Source: a virus
Length of the DNA stretch: 33,984 nucleotides
Direction: 5' to 3' (one strand)
IMG/VR virus record: IMGVR_UViG_3300042888_000057
Coordinates: 1 to 33,984 of that record
Under the pieces are notes generated by a model. The model was not told the DNA's origin and searched no databases. It was given only the letters and a program-made list of their open reading frames with translations. Shown here one piece after another: positions 20,917 to 29,613 of this stretch (positions are counted from its first letter, which is position 1; every line of letters starts with the position of its first letter). The position numbers and the translations under genes were made by a program.

Positions 20917-21584
20917 TTGTCCATCTCCGATGCGGTTAGAATCATGCGGGTTTTGATTGATGTAAGGTCTTGCGGCTCACTCTTAAAGCCAACCGCAATG
21001 TATCCGGCAAACTTACCAATCTCGTTTGGTATTGATGCTCTACACATATAGGTTACGCCTTGTGACTTAGCCCATTCGCCAACGGGCGATGATGACTCAA
21101 ACGGTTTACAGGCTACCTCGTTGTTCAGCATGGATACAATGTCAGCGTTGCGCTCAGGACTTGCAGCAAACAAGGATACGGTTACACCTTCTAGTTTGTG
21201 ATTGCGTTCACCGTTAGCAAGCGCAAGAACGGTTGTGCGGCTGTTAGTGGCTAGGTTAACTTTGTTGACCACGATGCCAATGGCGTTTACATCTTTGACC
21301 AGATTGTTAGCCAAAGGCAAAAGTTCATCGTGCGTTTTTAGCTGCGGCATGGTGCTGTTGCTACTAATTGCCGCAAGGATGACTTGTCGGCTGTCCCAAG
21401 TTAGGTAGCCCAAGAAAAAAATGGTAGATAGTAGAACGACGGAAACAAGTTTGAACGGGTTATCTACCCACTTAATGAGGTCAAGTATTTTGTCCGTCAT
21501 GTCCCGTGGCGCAAGCTTGGCTCGCTTAACGGGTGCTTTCCTGACCGCCACTTTCTTGGCAACGACCTTTTTAGCCGTAACCAT
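20913..21584 (-). CDS. Membrane-anchored protein of the lysis region
   Basis: A 223-aa protein. Residues 1-27 are very basic (KKVVAKKVAVRKAPVKRAKL), and one transmembrane segment lies at about 45-63 (LVSVVLLSTIFFLGYLTW). The remaining 160 residues would be periplasmic, with two Cys (VACKPF, TYMCRA) that could pair, giving an alpha/beta fold similar in outline to sensor-type domains. It sits between a coiled-coil membrane protein and the holin, so a role in lysis timing or inhibition is plausible. No known spanin pattern is seen. Confidence 0.65.
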   Translation of the reverse strand: MVTAKKVVAKKVAVRKAPVKRAKLAPRDMTDKILDLIKWVDNPFKLVSVVLLSTIFFLGYLTWDSRQVILAAISSNSTMPQLKTHDELLPLANNLVKDVNAIGIVVNKVNLATNSRTTVLALANGERNHKLEGVTVSLFAASPERNADIVSMLNNEVACKPFESSSPVGEWAKSQGVTYMCRASIPNEIGKFAGYIAVGFKSEPQDLTSIKTRMILTASEMDK

Positions 21585-21838
21585 TACTTGTCCACCTTCC
21601 CATCTAGCTTTTCAAACAACTTGTCTAGCAGCACCTCAATTCGGTCAAACCTTTTGTCCATGTCAGCCTTAAAGTTTTCCACTTCAGATTTTTTGACGTA
21701 GTTTTCGCTCATGTGCAGACGAATTTGTGAAATATCGGTTTTTAGTTCTTTGACCGAATCCCAGAGCTGGCGAGCAAACCAGCCACCAACGCCGAGTAAT
21801 GCACCAGCCCCGATATTGATGATGGTTTGCCAATCCAT
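21584..21838 (-). CDS. Small membrane protein with coiled coil
   Basis: An 84-aa protein. The N-terminus holds a transmembrane segment with Gly repeats (IINIGAGALLGVGGWFARQL, residues about 6-25), followed by a charged coiled coil (EVENFKADMDKRFDRIEVLL). The layout resembles hemolysin-XhlA-type or other phage membrane-anchored helices and, in a lysis cassette, could be an accessory or i-spanin-like protein. Its stop and the next start share bases, so translation is coupled. Confidence 0.6.
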   Translation of the reverse strand: MDWQTIINIGAGALLGVGGWFARQLWDSVKELKTDISQIRLHMSENYVKKSEVENFKADMDKRFDRIEVLLDKLFEKLDGKVDK

Positions 21839-23407
21839 TTAAGCCTCTAGCGCTGCAACACGAACTTGCAAATCTTTAATTAATTGATGAGATTCTTGCA
21901 AAGCTGCCGTAAGGGTAGCCACGAGGAACGATGTATCGACACCCTGATACTTTGGCTTGCCTTCATTATCCACAGCGTCTTTGTCACCAGTTACGCAGTC
22001 TGGGACTACAGCTTGCAGTTCGTGAGCAATAAAACCCTGACCGTCAGAACCGTCTGCTTTCCATTTGTAAGTGACGGGTTTAAGTTGTGCAACCGTAGCT
22101 AATGCGCCAGTCATGGGCGCTACGCTTTCTTTTAGGCGGTAATCAGAAACAGACAAATACGATGCTGTAGAACCAGCAATTGAGATTTGACCAACTAACG
22201 AAGTAAACCCGTTGTTGTAAAACAAAGCACCGTTATACGCAGCAGTTCCGCTTGCGTTTCCAGCAGCTATTGCTGTAGCAGCATCGTCACTTTGTACGTT
22301 AAATCTGCCAATTGCGCTGGTTACTTTTATTGAGACATTCCCAGACGCATCAATTCTCATGCGTTCTGCAAAGTTTGTGTAAAACAGCGTCGGCGCAGTT
22401 GTGCTGTCATTCCAAACGCAACGAGCATAAGCAGCAGCTGAACCGTAATTTGAACCAGTAGAGTTATCAATGGCTATTTGAAAACTTCCACCAGTGTTGT
22501 TTACTTGAAATTTTGAAAAGTTTGTGCCAGTAGTTGATGAGGCGGTTATTGTGCCAGTTGCCGCAAAAACATCTAAAGCATTTGAAGGAACGCCACCAAT
22601 ACCTACCTTGCCATCGGCATTGATTCGCAAAGCCTCGGCAGAGTTAGTATAAAAAATTGTAGGAGTATTTAACGAGTTATAAATGCGAAATTCGTTACTG
22701 CCATTTACATCAATAAATGCAGCTGTTGCATTATTTGCAGCATTTCTAAAAGCAATTTCACCGCCTTCACCACCGCCTGCACCTAGCAAAATACTACCAC
22801 CGTCAACGTGTAATTTTGCAAGGGGAGAAAGTGTACCAATTCCTACGTCGCCAACAGCACTAATCCGCATTTTTTCTAAATTACTAGCTCCCGTGCCAAA
22901 TAAAAGATTGCTTCCAGAATCAGCAGTAATTGATCCTCGTATTGCAGTTGATGCGTCAATCCATCGAATGTCATAACTTTCGGTTAATGCAATGCGACCA
23001 TTATTTATGTCTAATTTTTGTGATGGCAAATTTGTTCCAAAGCCTACATTACCACTTGCATTTTTGTAAATTTGGTTTGTGCCAATCGCAACAACACCAG
23101 TGCCACCAGTAAAAGTACCTGTGTACTCTAAATTGACAAATCTGCCGTTGATAATACCGTCTTGGATTTGAGCCAATCTGACAGCATCGTTAGGATTTGT
23201 ACCTGCACCCAATCCGGTAATCTTGAAATTACTCATCGGAATGTTTGCAGTAATGTTGGTTTGACCGTCTTTCGTGATTGTGTTTGTCAACCCACTTGCC
23301 AAGTCAGTAGTCAGCGCATTGAAAGCCGTTGAGGTGATGGTAGTGCCGGAAACAACAGGTTGTCCCGGTGTGTTGATTAAAAATACGCCATTTCCGTTGA
23401 AACTCAT
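21839..23407 (-). CDS. Second tail fibre/spike with S74 chaperone domain
   Basis: A 522-aa fibre. The N-terminus (FNGNGVFLINTPGQPVVSGT) is likely the virion-attachment part; the body is repetitive beta sequence with YTNSAEALRINADGKVGIGG and similar phrases. The C-terminus is the S74 domain: SDYRLKESV supplies Ser-Lys at about 421 and 426, then GFIAHELQAVVPDCV, and a terminal helix. It probably self-cleaves before the Ser after trimerisation. It lies just before the lysis genes, far from the long fibre. Confidence 0.85.
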   Translation of the reverse strand: MSFNGNGVFLINTPGQPVVSGTTITSTAFNALTTDLASGLTNTITKDGQTNITANIPMSNFKITGLGAGTNPNDAVRLAQIQDGIINGRFVNLEYTGTFTGGTGVVAIGTNQIYKNASGNVGFGTNLPSQKLDINNGRIALTESYDIRWIDASTAIRGSITADSGSNLLFGTGASNLEKMRISAVGDVGIGTLSPLAKLHVDGGSILLGAGGGEGGEIAFRNAANNATAAFIDVNGSNEFRIYNSLNTPTIFYTNSAEALRINADGKVGIGGVPSNALDVFAATGTITASSTTGTNFSKFQVNNTGGSFQIAIDNSTGSNYGSAAAYARCVWNDSTTAPTLFYTNFAERMRIDASGNVSIKVTSAIGRFNVQSDDAATAIAAGNASGTAAYNGALFYNNGFTSLVGQISIAGSTASYLSVSDYRLKESVAPMTGALATVAQLKPVTYKWKADGSDGQGFIAHELQAVVPDCVTGDKDAVDNEGKPKYQGVDTSFLVATLTAALQESHQLIKDLQVRVAALEA

Positions 23408-23417
23408 CTTTTGCCTC

Positions 23418-26273
23418 TTACTCAGTTAATTGATTTAATCGCTGGCCTAATTGTTGCATTAGCTGTGGGTTTTGCAACAGGCTACCGTAAATTGCGCCAG
23501 ATGTTAGTTTTTCGCCTAGCCCTATGCCTGGCACTCGATTTGCAAGCGCATTTGCTAGATTTAACGCTTCTTTTTGATCTGCTTTGTTTACCACACCGCC
23601 AAATACTTTTCGTGCGCCTGCTTTTGCAAGAGGAACTGCCGCCGTTGCGCCTATAGCTGTACCGACTAATGGCAAGCCACCTAAAGCGCCTAGCGCATCA
23701 ATTCCTACGCCAAGCATCAATGCACCGCTATTGCTATTGTTGACAGCAGAGCCTTTTGGCTGCGTTGTCATGTATCCAGCAACACGACCTAAACGCTTTA
23801 ATTCTGTAATTTCATCAGGATTAAAGAACAATTCAAGTTTTTTATCGCCAATTTCTTTTATTGCTTTGTTATAAGACGCTGCACCAAAAGTGCCAAGCTC
23901 ATCGCTTTGACCGCCTAGCGCTTTGTCTTTTAAATGAGTCAAGATAGCCGATTTTGTAGCTGCTGGATCACCTGCTTTAGCGACAGCCGCAGCGTCAGCA
24001 ACATCACCTGACAACACAAACTTGCGTACAAACTGGTCTGGTTGCATTCCGTTAACCGTTGCGTCAATCGGCTTAGATGATTCTATCCATGTCATACGTT
24101 CACGATGTGAAGCTCTTGCTTTGTTTAAAGCGTCAAGCAATTCTTTCGGTTGAGCGTCAGCCGCTCTAAGCATTGCACCTGTTTCAGCAGTAACCAAACC
24201 ACCGCCTAAATCAGCTTTAATTGGCTTTAGCTCTGTTTGCTCAATTGCATCACGAACAATCTTTAACGCACCTTTTACGTTTCCGTCTTTAGTTGAGCGT
24301 GATGCCGTTGCGATAGTGGTCATCAAGTTATCAAGCGCATTTACATCAAATGGCACTGGAAACTTTTTACCCTCAATAATTGTTTCGCCTTTAGCAATTG
24401 TATTAAGAATAGTTCTAATCTCAGGCGGCAAAAATGCATTTTTGTTTTGTGCAGACAAAGCTGCATCAATATTGTTAATCAATCCTGAACGATCAAGAGG
24501 GATAGTGCCGCCAGCAGTATCTTGTGCTGCCTTATATAAAGCAGACGTTTCAGCTTGTTTAGCAACATCAGTTGCAGAGATTTTGCCTACGTTTGCCTCA
24601 CCTGCTGCGAGCATATATGGACTTCGCACATCACCAGCACCACGCTCGTTTAGCGCTCGAATCAATGCTTGGTTGTTTGCGTTCTGAATTTGACCTAATT
24701 GTTGCAAATCAGGATTTGTAGTATTCATGCCTGATTTTGCAAGGTTTTGCTCTAGCGTAACTTGACGAGGATCGAGTGTAATCATGCCCTTTGTTGGTGT
24801 CGCACCCTGAATCATGCGAATGTCGATCAATCGACGCATTGCATCTTCGTCAAATGTGCCGCCAGTACGCAAAGCGTTGGCAACATCATTACGCAACGCT
24901 GTTTTGACTTGATCTGGCACTTTTGCAAAATCAAAGCCTGAACGACCTAGCGTATTAGTGATTAACTCATCAATTTGTGCAGGTTGTACGCCAAATCGTG
25001 TAGGCGCAACTTTACTTCCTAGCGCTGTTGTTGCTGCTTTTATGCCGCTTCCGATAGGTGCGGCAGCAGTAGGTGCAGCAACTCCCGCAAGAATACTTGC
25101 CAACAATTCCATTTCTGGTGGTGCGCCGTACTCTCTTGCAATGCTGCCACCAGCGCCAGCGCCAGCAGCGGAAATTGCTTGCATTGCAGGGTTTGCAGAC
25201 AATTGATTCAATACTGCTTGGCTTCTTCCACCCGTCAATGGCGCTAAAGCTCGTGCGCCAGACACCATTGGAAGGGCGCTAAAACCTGTTTTTGCAACGT
25301 CAAATGCAAATCTTTCGCCTTGTCCTGAACTGTCCATTACAGACTTTTCAATAGGTTTTGGCAAACCAAGTGCATTTGCAAGTTTTTGAGCAATAGTCTC
25401 AGCAGACGAAACGGACGGGCCTCCCGCAGCTCGACTAATAGCTTCCGTTGCCATGCGTAACGGTTCTGTAGGCGCAGAAATTGCAGAACCTACGCCCTCC
25501 ATAGCCGCACGTCCTGTTAGTCCAAGCTGTCTGCCGCCACTTCTCAATAAATTCATTGCTGCGTCAGTTGTGCTTGGCTGTTTTGTTGGGTCAGTGCGCT
25601 CAATCGGCGCAACTTGTGATTGCACTGGAGTCAATGCAAATTCTGCGTTTAATGACTCAAATGGGTTATTTTGCGTTGCTTGCGCTTGAGGTGCGGCATT
25701 TATCCTAAATTCCTCGTTTAACGCTTCAAACGGATTGTTTCTTGGGTTAGCCATAGGGGTGTTCGCATCAGACGTTGTTGTTTGTGCATACATTTGATTA
25801 GGGTTTAATTTGCCCATCACAAATTCATTTGATTGCCGTGGTTGTGGGTACGGACTTGATGGCAAACTCGCCCAGATAGGGCCTGACTTCTTTACAGCGG
25901 TTTCCCAATTGCCTTTCAACACATCAGGAAGAATCCCTCTCTCTTGCAATAGGTTTACAGCCGCCAAGTCTTGACTGCGCTCACCAAAGTCAGGCAGCCC
26001 TAACTTCTTAGCTTGTTCGTCCCAAGTGTTTGACAGAAACTGATAACGACCTGCTGCTGTTGTCTTGTTAGGTCTGCCAGTTGTCTCAGTAAAGTCAAAC
26101 AACGTCCGAGGATGGTCAGTCAACGATTCCATCTTGCCGCCACCAAACAGCGTGTTATAGCCGTGTTTAGTAGTGCCTTCTGCTGCGGAAATCATGTCCA
26201 AAAAGCTACGGACATTAGGATTGTCCAGTACGGGCAATAGATTAGCAACAGCAGGATTGACTGAATTTTCCAT
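23418..26273 (-). CDS. Large ejection protein with N-terminal lysozyme domain
   Basis: A 951-aa protein from ATG 26273, chosen over TTG 26276 because it forms a TGATG overlap with the preceding gene. Residues about 20-145 are a lysozyme/muramidase-like domain: SFLDMISAAEGTTKHGYNTL with the catalytic Glu near 32, then TTAAGRYQFLSNTWDEQAKK. The remaining 800 residues are Ala-rich, with glycine-containing hydrophobic stretches (LLASILAGVAAPTAAAPIGS) that could form part of a trans-envelope channel. The build matches internal virion proteins that open the cell wall and enter the cell with the DNA. Confidence 0.75.
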   Translation of the reverse strand: MENSVNPAVANLLPVLDNPNVRSFLDMISAAEGTTKHGYNTLFGGGKMESLTDHPRTLFDFTETTGRPNKTTAAGRYQFLSNTWDEQAKKLGLPDFGERSQDLAAVNLLQERGILPDVLKGNWETAVKKSGPIWASLPSSPYPQPRQSNEFVMGKLNPNQMYAQTTTSDANTPMANPRNNPFEALNEEFRINAAPQAQATQNNPFESLNAEFALTPVQSQVAPIERTDPTKQPSTTDAAMNLLRSGGRQLGLTGRAAMEGVGSAISAPTEPLRMATEAISRAAGGPSVSSAETIAQKLANALGLPKPIEKSVMDSSGQGERFAFDVAKTGFSALPMVSGARALAPLTGGRSQAVLNQLSANPAMQAISAAGAGAGGSIAREYGAPPEMELLASILAGVAAPTAAAPIGSGIKAATTALGSKVAPTRFGVQPAQIDELITNTLGRSGFDFAKVPDQVKTALRNDVANALRTGGTFDEDAMRRLIDIRMIQGATPTKGMITLDPRQVTLEQNLAKSGMNTTNPDLQQLGQIQNANNQALIRALNERGAGDVRSPYMLAAGEANVGKISATDVAKQAETSALYKAAQDTAGGTIPLDRSGLINNIDAALSAQNKNAFLPPEIRTILNTIAKGETIIEGKKFPVPFDVNALDNLMTTIATASRSTKDGNVKGALKIVRDAIEQTELKPIKADLGGGLVTAETGAMLRAADAQPKELLDALNKARASHRERMTWIESSKPIDATVNGMQPDQFVRKFVLSGDVADAAAVAKAGDPAATKSAILTHLKDKALGGQSDELGTFGAASYNKAIKEIGDKKLELFFNPDEITELKRLGRVAGYMTTQPKGSAVNNSNSGALMLGVGIDALGALGGLPLVGTAIGATAAVPLAKAGARKVFGGVVNKADQKEALNLANALANRVPGIGLGEKLTSGAIYGSLLQNPQLMQQLGQRLNQLTE

Positions 26274-27796
26274 CAACGAATACCGTATTTTTGAGACAAA
26301 GTGTAAGTGTTGCCAGCACGATCCGTGAGCGGAACTTCAAATATTGAACCAGCAACTTTGCCCCATTCGTTTGTAATTGCAGACAAATTGCTACGCAATT
26401 CAGGTATTGAAGCTGCTTTCTGATAATAACCAGATTTACGCTGATCTTGCATAGCTTTAGCTTCAGCAACATCAAGCAAGAACTGGTTGGCTTGAGGCGT
26501 GTTTTTAAGTGATGCGTAAGTCTTTTGGAGATTATTAAAATCTTTATCTGTTTGTGGCCCTTTCTGTTTGCTCAAAGTGTCAACAAGTCCTTCATACACT
26601 TTAGATTCAAATATTTGAGCATTTGTTGCAAACTTAGCTGCGTCTTTTACACCAAGTGTGGCAAGGACGTTTGCAGCAGTTTTTTGTGCGTCAGTGCCAA
26701 ATCCGGTTGTTAAGTCAATACTTTTCAACACTCGAATGTTATCCATAGAATTTTTTGCAGACTCACCCGCAAGTCGTGCAGGTTCAAATTCGCCTGTAAT
26801 CCATTGATCGTTTAATTTTGTTCCAGCACTTACAACAACAGGGTTTTCTGCGGTAACAACAGGTTGACCACTTGCTTGTGGCGCACCCGTTCCTTGTGTT
26901 GGAAGGCCCATATTTGCTGCTTGCGTAGTTGCAATTTGCCTACCTAAAGGATCAAGCCTTGTTGCTGGAGTAGTTTGCGCCCCGCCTAGCCCAGTGCCGT
27001 ATGCTTGAGCTTGGTTAATTGCGCCAACTGATTGCGTGTACCCCGGCAACACACTTGATTGAAGCGTTTGAGGATTTATTTGTATCCCGCCCTTTGGAGC
27101 AATAAACGATGCTCTGTTAGCACCCGGTTGAACAAGTGAACCACCCTCACCAACAACAGTCGGCGCTATGTAATTTGATTTAGCCAAATTGCCTTGCATA
27201 AACGCTTGATACTGTGGCGAGCCAGGGGCTAAACCAGCCGCCATTGCGACTTTTTGAATTTCAGCAGGTGAGCTATGCGTAGACAAAGCTGTTGCATACG
27301 CTTGTGGGTTAATCATGTATTGCATCATCGCTGTTTTCGCATCCATGCCAGCAGGGATAGGCATTGCTGGTGCTGTTCCTGCTTGTACACCCGTCATACG
27401 CTGTGCATTGGTGTTGGTTGGGCCAACATCGCCTTGCATTGCCCCACCAGCTAACGCCATGTCTCGTGCTTGTGGTGCAGTTGTGCCGCCACCAACACCA
27501 AACATATTTTGAATTTGTTGCTGTTGAGCCGCAGCCAATTTTGATTGTTGCTCAGGAACTAAGTCAGCCGCTCTGCGACCAACAAAGGCTTTTAGCAATT
27601 GAGCAATACCTTGCACAGGACTTGGCGGCACATAATGCCCAGACACCATTTGACCCTGTGGTTGTTCTTGCAACGCTTGTTGCATCAAAATATCAGCATA
27701 TCGCTGATTTTGTGCAAGTTCGTATTGTTGACGAGTTACATCTGGCCCCATCATTGCTGACATAGGGTTCATTGTTTGTGCAATTGGATTAGCCAT
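26273..27796 (-). CDS. Internal virion / ejection-type protein
   Basis: A 507-aa protein. The N-terminus is a helical, Gln-rich segment (TRQQYELAQNQRYADILMQQ) followed by SGHYVPPSPVQGIAQLLKAF, which I recall from internal proteins of pelagiphage-like podoviruses. The middle is disordered Gly/Pro/Gln sequence; the last 150 residues are helical (KTYASLKNTPQANQFLLDVA). No enzyme motif is seen. It lies between the lysozyme-domain protein and another ejection-type protein, giving a set of three as in T7-like and P22-like phages. Confidence 0.7.
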   Translation of the reverse strand: MANPIAQTMNPMSAMMGPDVTRQQYELAQNQRYADILMQQALQEQPQGQMVSGHYVPPSPVQGIAQLLKAFVGRRAADLVPEQQSKLAAAQQQQIQNMFGVGGGTTAPQARDMALAGGAMQGDVGPTNTNAQRMTGVQAGTAPAMPIPAGMDAKTAMMQYMINPQAYATALSTHSSPAEIQKVAMAAGLAPGSPQYQAFMQGNLAKSNYIAPTVVGEGGSLVQPGANRASFIAPKGGIQINPQTLQSSVLPGYTQSVGAINQAQAYGTGLGGAQTTPATRLDPLGRQIATTQAANMGLPTQGTGAPQASGQPVVTAENPVVVSAGTKLNDQWITGEFEPARLAGESAKNSMDNIRVLKSIDLTTGFGTDAQKTAANVLATLGVKDAAKFATNAQIFESKVYEGLVDTLSKQKGPQTDKDFNNLQKTYASLKNTPQANQFLLDVAEAKAMQDQRKSGYYQKAASIPELRSNLSAITNEWGKVAGSIFEVPLTDRAGNTYTLSQKYGIR

Positions 27797-27797
27797 G

Positions 27798-29174
27798 TTA
27801 AATCATCTCGTAATTAACTGTTTTAAATCCTTGAGATTCGCCAACAGCATTTGGCACGACTTTTTCAACTTCGTCAGCCATGTAGCCAAGTTGAGTTGGG
27901 CCGCCCCAAACATAGTTGTAAGAATAAACATTTAGACCGTTATCAGCCATGCCAACTTTCTTAATGTTTGTTTTCAATCTACGGTCTGAGAATGTGCCTG
28001 TTGGCGCTAACAATGCAGCACCGCCTAATTGGAACAATCCTTGCGTCAATTGAGAATTAGCTGCATTTTGTGCGTTTGCAGCACCTAACTGAGCGTTATA
28101 GCCTGCTTGTGCGCCAGCAAATGTCGGTGGAGGCGCTACTTGAGACGCACTATATCCTGCAAACTGAGGCAATTGAATCTGTGAGCCGCTCATCAAGCCA
28201 ATAATTTCATTTAAAGGTTGACCACGCAAAGCCAAATCTTGCGCCAGTTGCTGTTGTTGCGCTGTGTTTCCAAATTGCGCTCTTGACAATCCTTGATTAA
28301 AGTCTTGACCTAACGCTGTGTTATACAAGCCTGCTTGACCCATTAGCTCGTTGTAGCCTTGCTGACGAGCAGACATATCTAAACCAATGCCTTGCAAAGC
28401 GGCTTGGTTAATCAAGTCGTTTTTGCTCATTTCACGGTTACGGAAAGCTGCGTTATACGCCTCAGTGCCTGGTGCTAGACCTTGGTTTGCCAATGCTTGC
28501 TTGAACGATGTGTCACCTTGATCCATCGTTGGCTGCAATCTTTGCAAGATTAAGTTTTGTGCAGTTGTGCCAGCGTTAATTGGCATCGCAGCCAAGTTAC
28601 TTGTGTCTAAGGTGTTTTGCGCTCGACCATAATCAGCAAACTCTTTGTTAATTTGCGTTGATGTTGGCTGAAACGGCGTTGAAAGTATATTTGAAGCGTT
28701 GCCTATGCCTTGCTCACCAAGTCCTGCTAAAGCGTACTGAACTCGTTGTTGAGCTTCTAAGGTTTTTTGTGCTTCTGGGGTTAATGTCTGAGTAACCGTA
28801 GGAACACCGCCGCCTTTCATAAAATCAGCTCTGTTTGGTGCAGCACCAGCGTCTCTTAATGCTTCTCGATAAGCCGCATTGTTAAAATAAGTTTCAGTTG
28901 TGCCAGAACCGCCTGCATCACCGCCGCCGCCACCACTTACGTCATAAAATTTGTTTCTATCTACTTTGGTGTTGTAATCAGAATACGCTGTGTTATAGCC
29001 AGCTTCATCAAAAGTAGGTTCGCTATAAGACACCTTTTGTGTGCCAAATGGCGTATACATATTGGGGTTGCTTAATACTGATCCTTGTTGAGCAGCTATT
29101 ACGTTTTGCCGACCTTGCTCTTTAGCAATTGCCGTGTAATCGGGAACTGGTGGCGTTGAAACTGACTTACCCAT
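27798..29174 (-). CDS. Virion protein with short C-terminal S74-like domain
   Basis: A 458-aa protein. Most of it is helical and Gln/Ala-rich (GQAGLYNTALGQDFNQGLSR), like an internal or tail-associated protein. The end carries TFSDRRLKTNI with the Ser-Lys pair at about 396 and 401, then GYMADEVEKVVPNAVGESQG, the S74 core, but stops 62 residues after the Ser, without the long trimerising helix seen in the other two fibres here. It ends two bases before the 507-aa start. It may fold without releasing the domain. Confidence 0.7.
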   Translation of the reverse strand: MGKSVSTPPVPDYTAIAKEQGRQNVIAAQQGSVLSNPNMYTPFGTQKVSYSEPTFDEAGYNTAYSDYNTKVDRNKFYDVSGGGGGDAGGSGTTETYFNNAAYREALRDAGAAPNRADFMKGGGVPTVTQTLTPEAQKTLEAQQRVQYALAGLGEQGIGNASNILSTPFQPTSTQINKEFADYGRAQNTLDTSNLAAMPINAGTTAQNLILQRLQPTMDQGDTSFKQALANQGLAPGTEAYNAAFRNREMSKNDLINQAALQGIGLDMSARQQGYNELMGQAGLYNTALGQDFNQGLSRAQFGNTAQQQQLAQDLALRGQPLNEIIGLMSGSQIQLPQFAGYSASQVAPPPTFAGAQAGYNAQLGAANAQNAANSQLTQGLFQLGGAALLAPTGTFSDRRLKTNIKKVGMADNGLNVYSYNYVWGGPTQLGYMADEVEKVVPNAVGESQGFKTVNYEMI

Positions 29175-29613
29175 AACGTACCCCTAAGAATCGGCAATCT
29201 TTTCGTGCCAATGTCATAAATATAATGTCACCGTCTGGTGAACCGTCTTTAATTCGTGCTTCTTCTGCAAAACCCATGTTATGTACTAATTTTATGCTTT
29301 TTTGGTTATTTTCGGACACAGGAACAACGATTTTTTCTACATTTAAAACATTAAAAGGGTAGTCAAAAATTGCTTTTAAATACGACTTTGTAAGCCTACC
29401 TTCTATCGCTATATGACAAAAAACCGTTCGTTTGTTCCAGTTTTCGTAGATAACACCCGCAATTGTTTTAGCGTCTTTCTGTAAACCAATAGCACTAGAC
29501 TGTTCTGCAAAGTAGGCGCTTTTTGTCTTTTCAGCAACCCAGTTACCAATCTCTGCGCCTTGTGCTATATGCCAGCCCAGCCTTGTTGGTAAACAATGTC
29601 CGTCGATGCCCAA
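29167..29613 (-). CDS. GNAT-like acetyltransferase-fold protein
   Basis: A 148-aa protein: AIGLQKDAKTIAGVIYENWN, then TVFCHIAIEGRLTKSYLKAI and FDYPFNVLNVEKIVVPVSEN, NQKSIKLVHNMGFAEEARIK. This is the order of strands and helices of the GNAT fold, with V-x-x-x-N-x-x-S near the acetyl-CoA site and the final LxxMGF. Such proteins occur among tail genes of many podoviruses; the substrate is unknown. The ATG at 29613 lies 49 bases inside the tail gene, and no later good start is visible. Confidence 0.7.
   Translation of the reverse strand: MGIDGHCLPTRLGWHIAQGAEIGNWVAEKTKSAYFAEQSSAIGLQKDAKTIAGVIYENWNKRTVFCHIAIEGRLTKSYLKAIFDYPFNVLNVEKIVVPVSENNQKSIKLVHNMGFAEEARIKDGSPDGDIIFMTLARKDCRFLGVRYG

Noticed and set aside
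24316-25689. Several plus-strand frames opposite the 951-aa ejection protein
   Set aside because: Ala-rich coding on the minus strand gives open antisense frames; none has a start signal or domain pattern.
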